A DNA stretch of 27,294 bases, from assembly GCA_910579145.1 (NCBI GenBank), contig CAJTTQ010000032.1, forward strand, positions 276 to 27,569, written 5' to 3'. Positions 15,631-23,197 of this stretch are shown piece after piece. A program made the position numbers and the translations under genes. The stretch's first letter is position 1; each line of letters begins with the position of its first letter. The stretch is from an uncultured Eubacterium sp. (GTDB lineage: Bacteria; Bacillota; Clostridia; Lachnospirales; Lachnospiraceae). The notes beneath the pieces are model-generated. The model saw only the letters and a program-made list of their open reading frames with translations, had not been told where the DNA came from and searched no databases.

Positions 15631-15729
15631 ATGATGAACCGCAAAAAACAGCGCATGGTCGCTGCTATCATCTGCATTGTACTCATTTTGGCAATGCTGG
15701 CAGGGATTTTATTACCCTATGTGGACTGA
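15631..15729 (+). CDS. 32-residue single-pass membrane peptide
   Basis: AAGGAGG, a 9-base gap and ATGATG open a frame of 32 codons ending in TGA. The product MMNRKKQRMVAAIICIVLIL... has a basic N-terminus (NRKKQR) and one hydrophobic helix of about 20 residues ending LLPYVD, so it should insert with the N-terminus inside. The excellent ribosome site, intact frame and position 53 bases upstream of the VanW gene argue that it is translated. Its size and layout recall small membrane peptides of Firmicutes such as Prli42, but I do not claim homology. A T-rich, TATATAAA-containing region (15597-15604) before it may hold the promoter. Confidence 0.65.
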   Translation: MMNRKKQRMVAAIICIVLILAMLAGILLPYVD

Positions 15730-15782
15730 TGCTCCTTTATAGTTTAATACAGGTTAAGAAAATGTGCAAGGGAGGACTTTAA

Positions 15783-17393
15783 TTGCAGAAAAAAGGTTTT
15801 TTGACAGCGGCGGCTGTTATCATTTTTATGTTTGCCCTGATCGCGGCCTATGTATTCGTAAGTTATGGACGGATCAAGCCGGATGACGGAGTGATCTGTG
15901 AGGGGGTAAAGGTCGGCCAGATCGAGATCGGCGGCATGTCGGGAGATGAGGCGTGGCAGGCAGTCAATGCCTATACGGAGGGCCGGCTGAACCGGGTCGT
16001 AGAGGTTGATGTGAGTGGACAGACTGTGACTTCCACGGTCGGCGAACTCGGATACGCTTTCTCTGCCGGGGATTTTTTGGAAAAGGCGATGGCCGTCGGA
16101 AAAAGCGGGACGATGATTGAAAATTATAAGCAGATCAAAGAGGCATCCCAGGGGAAGATCAGTTATCCGATCGAGGCGACATTTGACGATCAGGTTTTGA
16201 AAAAATTTGTAAAAAAGAAATGCAGGAAATTATGTACGGAGGCCAAAAATGCCACGGTGAAAATGAAAGATGGCAATTTTGTCTATACAAAATCCAGGGA
16301 GGGCGTCAGCCTCGACGTGGATGAAACATGCCAGCAGATCAAACAGGCGATCGAAGAAGCGCAGGGTGAGGACGTCATCCGTGTTACGGCGAACGTAAAG
16401 GTAGAGCAGCCGAAAGTTTCGTACGAAGCGGCCGCCAAATGTAAAGACAAGATCGGTACGTTTTCCACAACTTTTAGCGCGGGAAATGTAAACCGTTCCA
16501 AAAACCTCGCGAATGCGGCGAGGCTCATAAACGGATCGGTTCTATATCCCGGCGAGACATTTTCGGTCCACGACACGATTTCGCCGCTGACAGAGGAAAA
16601 TGGGTATTATGAGGCGGCGTCTTACAATAATGGTAAAGTGGAAGACAGCCTTGGCGGGGGCGTCTGCCAGGTGTCGACGACGCTTTACAATGCCGTTTTG
16701 CGGGCAGAACTAGAAATTGAGGAGAGAAGTCCTCACTCGATGGTGGTAAGTTACGTAAAGCCGTCGATGGACGCGGCGATCGCCGGCGATTATAAAGATT
16801 TTAAGTTCAAAAATAACACAGATGTACCGGTGTATATCCAGGGCGGTACATATGGCGGGACGATTTCGTTTACGATATATGGAGAAGAGACGAGAAGCTC
16901 TGACCGGAAGATCCGTTTTGAATCGGAAGTGACCGACACGATCGAGCCGGGCGCGGATAAAGTGACATACGATAAGACGAAACCGGAGTCGTATATGACG
17001 GTGACTCAGGAAGCGCATACCGGTTACAAGGCGAAACTCTGGAAGATCGTTACGGAAAACGGGAAAGAAACAAAAACGCAGATCAACTCCAGTACGTATT
17101 CGGCTTCGCCGCGGTATGTGACGAAGGGATCCATGAAGGAACCGAAGAAGACGCCAAAGCCGGAAGAGACGAAAAAACCGCGCGCGACAAAGGCGCCGAG
17201 CACGAGAGCGCCCCGGCGCGATAGTACAGGCGGAGGAACAGGTGCGGCCGCGAATCCGGGCAACACAGCAGGTAACACAGGCAGCGCCGGGCAGAGTCAG
17301 GGGGCTCCTTCTGGGCAGGATCCCGCGGGAGCACAGGATCCGGGAACGGCACAGAATCCAGGTGCCGGGCAGGATGCGGGGACGACACCCTGA
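15783..17393 (+). CDS. VanW-family cell-wall protein with G5-like domain
   Basis: A 536-residue exported, membrane-anchored protein. TTG start with GGGAGG 7 bases upstream. Transmembrane segment at about 7-28; about 60-190 fits the YoaR-type peptidoglycan-binding region; the VanW domain (about 225-355) holds LYPGETFSVHDTISP and GGGVCQVSTTLYNA; a G5-like stretch (about 385-450) ends in VTENGKETKTQI and YVTKG. The tail from 455 is first Lys/Pro/Thr-rich, then Gly/Ala/Gln/Pro low-complexity with imperfect repeats such as AQDPGTAQNPGAGQDAG. VanW proteins occur in glycopeptide-resistance clusters and widely in Clostridia; the reaction is not settled, and nothing here implies resistance. The flexible tail could span the peptidoglycan. 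Confidence 0.85.
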   Translation: MQKKGFLTAAAVIIFMFALIAAYVFVSYGRIKPDDGVICEGVKVGQIEIGGMSGDEAWQAVNAYTEGRLNRVVEVDVSGQTVTSTVGELGYAFSAGDFLEKAMAVGKSGTMIENYKQIKEASQGKISYPIEATFDDQVLKKFVKKKCRKLCTEAKNATVKMKDGNFVYTKSREGVSLDVDETCQQIKQAIEEAQGEDVIRVTANVKVEQPKVSYEAAAKCKDKIGTFSTTFSAGNVNRSKNLANAARLINGSVLYPGETFSVHDTISPLTEENGYYEAASYNNGKVEDSLGGGVCQVSTTLYNAVLRAELEIEERSPHSMVVSYVKPSMDAAIAGDYKDFKFKNNTDVPVYIQGGTYGGTISFTIYGEETRSSDRKIRFESEVTDTIEPGADKVTYDKTKPESYMTVTQEAHTGYKAKLWKIVTENGKETKTQINSSTYSASPRYVTKGSMKEPKKTPKPEETKKPRATKAPSTRAPRRDSTGGGTGAAANPGNTAGNTGSAGQSQGAPSGQDPAGAQDPGTAQNPGAGQDAGTTP

Positions 17394-17416
17394 TCAGGAA
17401 GAAGGATAGAGACGGT

Positions 17417-18391
17417 ATGAAGATCGGAAGAATTTCGGAGACGGTATTGAAGCGTTCTGTTCTAAAGCATATTACGTTTAAGAGCAGCTATCTCAAACAG
17501 GGTCCGGCTGCCGGAGAGAGTTCCGGCAGGCTCGCGGCGGGGGAACATAAAGATGTGATCGCTGCGGCTGTTTCCGTGAGCGGAAATGTGGAGCGGACAG
17601 GAAAACGGGCGTTTTACCGATTGGCAAATGATATGGCGGCGGCGGGCGGCAGGCTTGCCGGTATGCTGATCACGCTGTACCTGCCGGCCGGAGTGGGCGA
17701 GGACATGATAAAGGCTGTCATGGATGAGCTGGCGCGATTGTCTGCAGCGCACCGGGTCGACATACTCGGCGGCCATACGGAGGTGCTGGGAACGTTATCG
17801 GAGCCGGTTCTCTCGTTATCGGGAACTGGTTTTGCGGACAAGAAAACAAATGTGAGGAGTGGCAGCCTGGAGCCGGGTTTTGATCTGGTCATGACGAAGT
17901 GGGCGGGCCGCTCGGGAGCGGCGGAACTGATCGGTGAAGATTCAAGAAGCGGGCTTCGTTCGCGGTTTACCGATGACTTCCTTGACCGGGCAGCACAAGG
18001 TGTTCAGGCAATGGATAGCACCGCGGAAGCGGAAATCGCGGTCGCGCACGGCGTAACCGCATTATGCAGCGTTGGCGCGAAAGGTGTTTTTGGCGCGTTG
18101 TGGGAAATGGGGGAGGCGTCGGGGACGGGACTCCGGGTTGATTTGAAGAAGATATCGATCTGTCAGGAGACGATCGAAATCTGTGAATATTTTAACTGCA
18201 ATCCTTACCTCATCGCTTCGGACGGCGTCCTCTTGGCGGGAACGCCGGATGGAGCGCGGCTCGTCGAACGGTTCGCCGGCACAGGCGTTCCGGCGGCGGT
18301 GATCGGGACGGTAACGGAAGAGCAGGGCCGGGTCGTTATCAATGGGGATGAAACAAGATTTTTAACCCCGCCTGCACCATGTGATGGATGA
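17417..18391 (+). CDS. AIR synthase-related (PurM/HypE-fold) protein
   Basis: A 324-residue cytoplasmic protein of the PurM/ThiL/HypE/SelD ATP-binding fold. The N-terminal half ends in a VDILGGHTEVLG segment, the conserved glycine-aspartate/histidine loop of the fold, and the C-terminal half carries VTALCSVGAKGVFGALWEM, equivalent to the T-D-GL-G motif, and SDGVLLAG. HypE makes the cyanide ligand of [NiFe] hydrogenases, but no other hyp genes are here and the nearby hydrogenase is of the [FeFe] type, so HypE function should not be assumed. The N-terminal segment is shorter and less conserved than in HypE. It precedes an Lrp regulator and an aminotransferase on the same strand, suggesting one operon. 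Substrate unknown. Confidence 0.75.
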   Translation: MKIGRISETVLKRSVLKHITFKSSYLKQGPAAGESSGRLAAGEHKDVIAAAVSVSGNVERTGKRAFYRLANDMAAAGGRLAGMLITLYLPAGVGEDMIKAVMDELARLSAAHRVDILGGHTEVLGTLSEPVLSLSGTGFADKKTNVRSGSLEPGFDLVMTKWAGRSGAAELIGEDSRSGLRSRFTDDFLDRAAQGVQAMDSTAEAEIAVAHGVTALCSVGAKGVFGALWEMGEASGTGLRVDLKKISICQETIEICEYFNCNPYLIASDGVLLAGTPDGARLVERFAGTGVPAAVIGTVTEEQGRVVINGDETRFLTPPAPCDG

Positions 18392-18439
18392 GGAAACGTA
18401 TGGGCTGGCGATTGGTAGTGAAAAGAAAGGGAGGAGCAT

Positions 18440-18928
18440 ATGCTTCAGGAACAGATTTTAAGAAATATATCGAAAAACGCGAGAATGACGACAAACGATC
18501 TGGCGGCCATGCTGGATTCGACCCCGGAAGAAGTGGATAAAACGATCCGGGAGATGGAAAAAGACGGGGTGATCTGCGGCTATCCGGCGCTGATCAACTG
18601 GGAAAAGACAGATAATGAAGTCGTGACGGCGCTCATTGAAGTAAAAGTAACGCCCCAGCGCGGACGCGGGTTTGACAAGGTGGCGGAGCGGATCTATCAG
18701 TTTGATGAGGTGGCGAGCGTATACCTGATGAGCGGAGGATTTGACCTGACTGTGATGATCGAGGGAAAGAGCATGAAGGAAGTCGCGAGGTTTGTTACGA
18801 CAAAACTGGCGCCGATGGAGTCGATCATGAGTACGGCGACGTATTTTGTGCTGAAAAAATATAAGGAACACGGACTGCCGCTTGTAAAGGCGGCAAATGA
18901 AGATGAGAGGATGTTGATCGCGCCATGA
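18440..18928 (+). CDS. Lrp/AsnC-family transcriptional regulator
   Basis: A 162-residue regulator: winged helix-turn-helix at about 1-55 (DLAAMLDSTPEEVDKTIREM) and the RAM ligand-binding domain at about 65-150 (EVASVYLMSGGFDLTVMIEG). Such proteins form dimers to hexadecamers and respond to amino acids. AAGGGAGGAG precedes the ATG. Its stop overlaps the start of the aminotransferase gene (ATGA), so the two are translationally coupled, and the regulator probably senses the amino acid handled by that enzyme. The 48 bases upstream contain no clear promoter. Confidence 0.93.
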   Translation: MLQEQILRNISKNARMTTNDLAAMLDSTPEEVDKTIREMEKDGVICGYPALINWEKTDNEVVTALIEVKVTPQRGRGFDKVAERIYQFDEVASVYLMSGGFDLTVMIEGKSMKEVARFVTTKLAPMESIMSTATYFVLKKYKEHGLPLVKAANEDERMLIAP

Positions 18929-20082
18929 GAAATCCACTTTCAAAACTTGTAACGGAACTGGAACCTTCCGGTATACGCCGTTTTTTTGATGTTGCCAATA
19001 CGATGGAGAATGTCATCTCGCTCGGCGTCGGGGAACCGGATTTTGATACGCCCTGGCACATCCGGGAGGAGGGCATCTACTCGCTGGAAAAGGGCAGAAC
19101 TTACTATACGTCAAATGCAGGTCTTTTGCCGCTGCGGGAAGCGATCAGTACATATTTATCCGAGCGGTTTGAACTTCCCTATGGACCAGATGAGATTTTG
19201 GTAACAGTCGGCGGGAGCGAAGCGATCGACATCGGATTTCGCGCGATGCTCGATCCGGGGGATGAGGTGATCATTCCCGAACCGTGTTTCGTATCGTACC
19301 TGCCATGTGTGAAGATGGCAGGCGGCGTACCGGTCCGGGTGTCGCTCGAGGAAAAAGATGAATTTAAGCTCACGGGGGAGAAGCTGGAGGAGGCGATCAC
19401 GGAAAAAACGAAAATGGTCGTCCTGCCGTTTCCGAACAATCCGACGGGGGCTGTCATGTCGGCAGATGAACTTCGGGTAATTGCGGAGCTGGTGAAAAAA
19501 CACGATTTATTTGTCATGTCAGATGAGATCTATTCGGAACTGAGTTATCAGGGAAAACATGTGTCCATTGCCAGCCTGCCGGGGATGGGGGAGAGGACGG
19601 TCGTGATCAACGGGTTTTCTAAATCTTTTGCCATGACGGGATGGCGTCTGGGATATGCGGCAGCGCCGAGGGAGATCATTTCCCAGATGACGAAGATCCA
19701 TCAGTATGTGATCATGAGCGCTCCGACGACGAGCCAGTACGCGGCGATCGAGGCGCTTCGGAACGGGATTGGGGATGTGGAGCGCATGCGTGAGTCCTAT
19801 GACCAGAGGCGGCGGTTCCTCGTGAAGGAGTTAAACGATATGGGGCTTCCATGTTTTGAGCCGTATGGGGCTTTTTATGTATTTCCCAATATTAGTAAAT
19901 TCGGCATGACGAGTGAAGAGTTTGCGACAAAACTTTTGCGAAAGCAGCGGGTGGCCGTCGTGCCGGGAGACGCGTTTGGCCAATGCGGCGAGGGGTTCCT
20001 CCGGATCTCGTATGCGTATTCGATCGACAATCTGAAAAGGGCCTTGGAAAAGATACAGAAATTTATAGACATATTGCAGTAA
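18925..20082 (+). CDS. PLP-dependent class I/II aminotransferase
   Basis: A 385-residue cytoplasmic fold-type I enzyme that transfers amino groups between an amino acid and a 2-oxo acid. Landmarks: GEPDFDTP near 32-40, YTSNAGLLPLREAI, PNNPTG, SDEIYSEL with the PLP-pyridine Asp, and the Schiff-base Lys233 in NGFSKSFAMTGWRLG; the carboxylate-binding Arg is in FLRISYA. The whole resembles aspartate/aromatic aminotransferases (AspB/PatA-type); the exact substrate cannot be told. It overlaps the Lrp gene by 4 bases. The promoter of the next gene (20066-20094) begins inside its last codons. Confidence 0.92.
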   Translation: MRNPLSKLVTELEPSGIRRFFDVANTMENVISLGVGEPDFDTPWHIREEGIYSLEKGRTYYTSNAGLLPLREAISTYLSERFELPYGPDEILVTVGGSEAIDIGFRAMLDPGDEVIIPEPCFVSYLPCVKMAGGVPVRVSLEEKDEFKLTGEKLEEAITEKTKMVVLPFPNNPTGAVMSADELRVIAELVKKHDLFVMSDEIYSELSYQGKHVSIASLPGMGERTVVINGFSKSFAMTGWRLGYAAAPREIISQMTKIHQYVIMSAPTTSQYAAIEALRNGIGDVERMRESYDQRRRFLVKELNDMGLPCFEPYGAFYVFPNISKFGMTSEEFATKLLRKQRVAVVPGDAFGQCGEGFLRISYAYSIDNLKRALEKIQKFIDILQ

Positions 20083-20094
20083 ACGTGATATACT
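20066..20094 (+). promoter_or_regulatory. Promoter of the cheX-trmL-mcp block
   Basis: TAGACA (20066-20071) and TATACT (20089-20094) are 17 bases apart, each one base from consensus. The -35 lies within the end of the aminotransferase gene. Transcription would start near 20100, about 78 bases before cheX. Confidence 0.65.
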
Positions 20095-20178
20095 TAAAAT
20101 CAGGATTTCTAGAACTATTTATCGTTGAAAATAAGAGTGGGAAGCAGTACGATACTACAGAAAGGGGAAAAGGAAAAT

Positions 20179-20646
20179 ATGGCGACACTGAATGCAGAAC
20201 ATATCAATCCTTTTTTAATGGCAGCAAAAAAAGTACTTCAGGATATGTGCTTCGTCGATGCTACGATGCAGAAGCCATCATTGAAGGAAGCAAAGTTTGA
20301 TCCGGATACATGGGTGATCATGATCGGTGTGACAGGAGAGATGCGCGGACAGGTCATCATGGCGATGTCAGAGAAGAGCGCTTGCGGGATCGCGTCTAAG
20401 ATGTGTATGACGGATGTAAAGGAAATAGATGAATTTGCGGCCAGTGCACTCAGTGAATTGGGAAATATGGTCATGGGAAATGCCGCTACCGTTTTTTCAT
20501 CCAATGGAATCGGTATTGACATTACACCGCCCACATTGTCCCACGGACAGGTGAGTTTTACGAATACATTTGCGAAAAACCTCTGTGTTCCGCTTACATT
20601 TGAGGATACGAGGGTGGAATTGTATTTGGCGCTCAAACAAGGTTGA
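20179..20646 (+). CDS. cheX: CheX-type chemotaxis phosphatase
   Basis: A 155-residue cytoplasmic protein of the CheC/CheX/FliY phosphatase group, which dephosphorylate CheY-P. The catalytic signature is ExxN: Glu93 and Asn96 in SELGNMVMGNAA; CheX has one such helix, CheC two, and one is seen here. The N-terminal INPFLMAAKKVLQDM and the late VPLTFEDTRVELYL strand fit CheX. The frame extends to 20125, but the upstream part overlaps the leader; the ATG at 20179 follows AAAGGGGAAAAGGA. No cheA or cheY is in the window, so partners lie elsewhere. The trmL start is 5 bases beyond its stop, and a chemoreceptor gene follows trmL. Confidence 0.85.
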   Translation: MATLNAEHINPFLMAAKKVLQDMCFVDATMQKPSLKEAKFDPDTWVIMIGVTGEMRGQVIMAMSEKSACGIASKMCMTDVKEIDEFAASALSELGNMVMGNAATVFSSNGIGIDITPPTLSHGQVSFTNTFAKNLCVPLTFEDTRVELYLALKQG

Positions 20647-20651
20647 GAAGG

Positions 20652-21155
20652 ATGTTGAATATTGTTTTACTAGAACCGGAAATACCGGCGAACACGGGAA
20701 ATATCGGACGGACTTGTGTGGCGGCCGGCGCAAGGCTTCATCTCATTGAGCCGATGGGGTTTCAGATCACGGAAAAGCAGGTGAGACGTGCGGGGCTTGA
20801 TTATTGGGAGAAGCTGGATTATATCATATATGATAGTTACCATGCTTTCACGGAGAAAAATCCGGGAGCATGCGTCTATATGGCTACGACAAAAGCACGG
20901 CGTGTGTACTCGGATGTCAGATACGAGGATGACTGCTATATCATGTTCGGAAAAGAAAGTGCCGGTATACCCGAACATATATTAGTGGAAAATCAGGAGA
21001 AAGCGATTCGGATTCCGATGTTAGGGGATATTCGTTCCCTGAACCTGGGAAATTCTGTGGCGATCGTGCTTTACGAAGCACTGCGCCAGCAGGGATTTCG
21101 CGATTTAAATACGGAAGGGGATCTTCACAGGCTCTCATGGACGAGAGAAGAATAA
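20652..21155 (+). CDS. trmL: tRNA (cytidine/uridine-34-2'-O)-methyltransferase TrmL
   Basis: A 167-residue SPOUT-class enzyme that methylates the 2'-hydroxyl of the wobble nucleotide of certain leucine tRNAs, using S-adenosylmethionine. It starts MLNIVLLEPEIPANTGNIGR, the classic N-terminus, and has the knot motifs FGKESAGIPEHIL and IPMLGDIRSLNLGNSVAIVL. A TTG at 20643 would add three residues, but the family start and an AAGG 7 bases upstream favour the ATG at 20652. It sits between two chemotaxis-type genes, apparently as a housekeeping passenger of the operon. Confidence 0.95.
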   Translation: MLNIVLLEPEIPANTGNIGRTCVAAGARLHLIEPMGFQITEKQVRRAGLDYWEKLDYIIYDSYHAFTEKNPGACVYMATTKARRVYSDVRYEDDCYIMFGKESAGIPEHILVENQEKAIRIPMLGDIRSLNLGNSVAIVLYEALRQQGFRDLNTEGDLHRLSWTREE

Positions 21156-21170
21156 AGGGGGACACCTATT

Positions 21171-22964
21171 ATGGGACGGAAAACGGAGAAGGATGAAGCA
21201 CAGATAAAGCAGGAACAAGAAAAAACGAAGAGGCCCAAAAAGCAGAACAAACAAAAAACACCAAGCGAAAAGAAGCGAAAAGATGTCACGATGCCTTTGA
21301 AATTCAAAAGCATTATTTTTGTTGCCTCGATGATCGTTTTTACGGCAGCTGCCACGATCTTAGTTGCGATGCCGAAGATCCGGGAACTTATGGAGGATAC
21401 GACTAAGAATTATATGTATGACCTCGCGGAAACGAATGGCCGGGTCTTGGATCTGGAAGTTTATTCCTATGGCGTGGGAGTAGGTCTTTCCGCGGAAAAG
21501 CTGGAGGAACTGTTTCAAAATGTGGAAGTAAAAGGCGTGTCAGGCAGTTACGCCTACGTTGTGACACCGGATGGCAATATGTGTTATCATCCGAATAAAG
21601 AGAAGATCGGGAAGCCGGTGGAAAATGAGGTGATATCCCAGGTGGCCGCGGATCTTCAGGCGGGAAAAGATATCGAATCAAAGATCGTATCGTATGAGTT
21701 TAAAGGTGATACGAAATACGCGGCCTATTATGTGAATCCGAAAGGGTGTTTCCTGTTCGTTGTTACTGCCAGTGAGGACGAAGTGATGGGGACGGTTAAT
21801 TTTGTAGGAAAGGTGATGTCTGTATCGGCAGTCATCGCTTCGGTGATCGGATTAGTGATTGCGTTTCTCGGTTTTCATTTCATGTTCCGTCCGCTCCGTA
21901 AGATCGCCGGCATTGTTTCCCGTATGGGGAATTTGGATTTTACCAGGGTGCCGGAGATTGATAAACTGCGAAACAGCCGTGACGAGATGGGACTGATGGC
22001 GCGGGCGGTATGCAGCGTTCAGGATCAGTTGAGAAACGCTGTGACAGAACTGCAGGAGCAGAGCCGGAAACTGTTCCAGTCTTCAGACAGCCTGAGCGGA
22101 AATGCCACGGTGACCGCGCAGACGATCGGTCAGATCAACCATGCGATTCATGATATGGCGGAGGGGGCGTCGTCCCAGGCATCCGATACGCAGGCGGCGA
22201 CCGAGAGCGTGATCGTGATCGGGGATATGGTTAAGGAGACGAACGAGGAAGTGGCGAGGCTGCGCGCGAATGTGGAGAGCATGCACGAGTCCGGCACGGA
22301 GGCAGTGAAAACCCTGAAAGAACTAGAAAGTATAAATGCGGAAGTAAAAGCTTCGTTCGAGCAGATTTTTGAACAGACAAATACGACGAATGAATCGGCG
22401 ATGAAGATTCAGGATGCGATCGAACTGATCACTTCGATCGCGGAGGAGACGAACCTTCTTTCCCTGAACGCCTCGATTGAAGCGGCGCGCGCCGGGGAAC
22501 AGGGTAAAGGCTTTGCGGTTGTGGCAAATCAGATCCAGAAACTGGCGGAGCAGTCCAATGAGTCTGCCATGAAAGTACAGCATATCACGAATTCGCTTAT
22601 GGAAGACGCGGCGAAAGCGGTAAAAACGATGGATCAGGTGAAGACGGTCATGGATTCCCAGGTTCAGAAGGTAGATCTGACGGGAAGTATGTTTGCCAAA
22701 GTTCAGGCGGAAATTGATAATTCGATCAGTGGAATTACGAAGATATATGAAAAAACGGAGGGCATGGACAGTGCCAGGGTAAATGTGGTAGATGTCGTCC
22801 AGAGCCTGACGGCGATCGCGGAACAGAACGCGGCGGGAACGGAAGAGACTTCCGCATCGGTTCAGGAAGTGAATCAGGTCATTGATGATATGTCGGACAA
22901 TGCGAAACAGCTTAACAACGTGGCGCAGACGATCGACGAGCATATGCGGAAATTTACGGTTTGA
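21171..22964 (+). CDS. Methyl-accepting chemotaxis protein
   Basis: A 597-residue chemoreceptor. An unusual 42-residue cytoplasmic leader very rich in Lys, Gln and Glu precedes the first transmembrane helix (about 46-67). The extracytoplasmic sensor (68-212) looks like a single Cache domain (YVVTPDGNMCYHP, YAAYYVNPKGCFLFVV). The second helix is at about 213-238, then HAMP and a long coiled-coil hairpin whose tip (about 424-445) reads ETNLLSLNASIEAARAGE, the CheA/CheW-contact segment. AAAGGGGG precedes the ATG. There is no C-terminal CheR-tethering pentapeptide. With cheX nearby it implies a chemosensory pathway, though no motility gene is intact here. Confidence 0.95.
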   Translation: MGRKTEKDEAQIKQEQEKTKRPKKQNKQKTPSEKKRKDVTMPLKFKSIIFVASMIVFTAAATILVAMPKIRELMEDTTKNYMYDLAETNGRVLDLEVYSYGVGVGLSAEKLEELFQNVEVKGVSGSYAYVVTPDGNMCYHPNKEKIGKPVENEVISQVAADLQAGKDIESKIVSYEFKGDTKYAAYYVNPKGCFLFVVTASEDEVMGTVNFVGKVMSVSAVIASVIGLVIAFLGFHFMFRPLRKIAGIVSRMGNLDFTRVPEIDKLRNSRDEMGLMARAVCSVQDQLRNAVTELQEQSRKLFQSSDSLSGNATVTAQTIGQINHAIHDMAEGASSQASDTQAATESVIVIGDMVKETNEEVARLRANVESMHESGTEAVKTLKELESINAEVKASFEQIFEQTNTTNESAMKIQDAIELITSIAEETNLLSLNASIEAARAGEQGKGFAVVANQIQKLAEQSNESAMKVQHITNSLMEDAAKAVKTMDQVKTVMDSQVQKVDLTGSMFAKVQAEIDNSISGITKIYEKTEGMDSARVNVVDVVQSLTAIAEQNAAGTEETSASVQEVNQVIDDMSDNAKQLNNVAQTIDEHMRKFTV

Positions 22965-22996
22965 AAAGTGATTGACGATTTGTATTGAAGAACATG

Positions 22997-23065
22997 TAGG
23001 ATTATATCGTGAGTGCCTTCGGTGAGAAGGAAACGAGTGCACGGCGGTATGATCCTTTTTGTATT
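22997..23065 (+). pseudogene. Relic of a CspA-like subtilase N-terminus
   Basis: Translating from 22997 gives DYIVSAFGEKETSARRYDP followed by FCI, which lines up with DYIVNAFGGNEVIEQRYNP-LCI of the subtilase frame at about 26512-26577. The DNA is also alike (GGATTATATCGTGA, TTCGGTG, CGGTAT.ATCCT, TTTGTATT). A stop (TAG) in the same frame directly precedes the block, and after it the similarity ends, so only about 23 codons survive. It has no ribosome site of its own. Confidence 0.6.
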
Positions 23066-23128
23066 TACATAAAAATCGTCTTGGTCAAAAGTTTACATTT
23101 TATTCCTGTAAATTATAGATAAATTTCA

Positions 23129-23157
23129 TAGACTTTTCATAGGAATTATAGTATAAT
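23129..23157 (+). promoter_or_regulatory. Promoter of the DUF342 repeat gene
   Basis: TAGACT (23129-23134) and TATAAT (23152-23157) are spaced by 17 bases. A TTTACA...TGTAAA inverted repeat (23092-23112) just upstream is a possible operator. Because the -10 overlaps the in-frame ATG at 23156, that ATG cannot be the start of the protein. Confidence 0.65.
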
Positions 23158-23197
23158 GGATTGGACTGTATCATATATGGAAAGGATGGTTTATCAT

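Noticed and set aside
15783..17393. Vancomycin resistance determinant
   Set aside because: VanW domains are common in Clostridia without van clusters; no vanA/B ligase, vanH or vanX is nearby.
17417..18391. HypE maturation factor serving the hydrogenase at 9720-11225
   Set aside because: HypE serves [NiFe] enzymes, whereas that hydrogenase has H-cluster motifs of the [FeFe] type; no other hyp genes are present.
22323..23042. Minus-strand frame of 239 codons opposite the chemoreceptor
   Set aside because: Antisense to conserved signalling-domain coding; no start signal; it also spans the subtilase relic.
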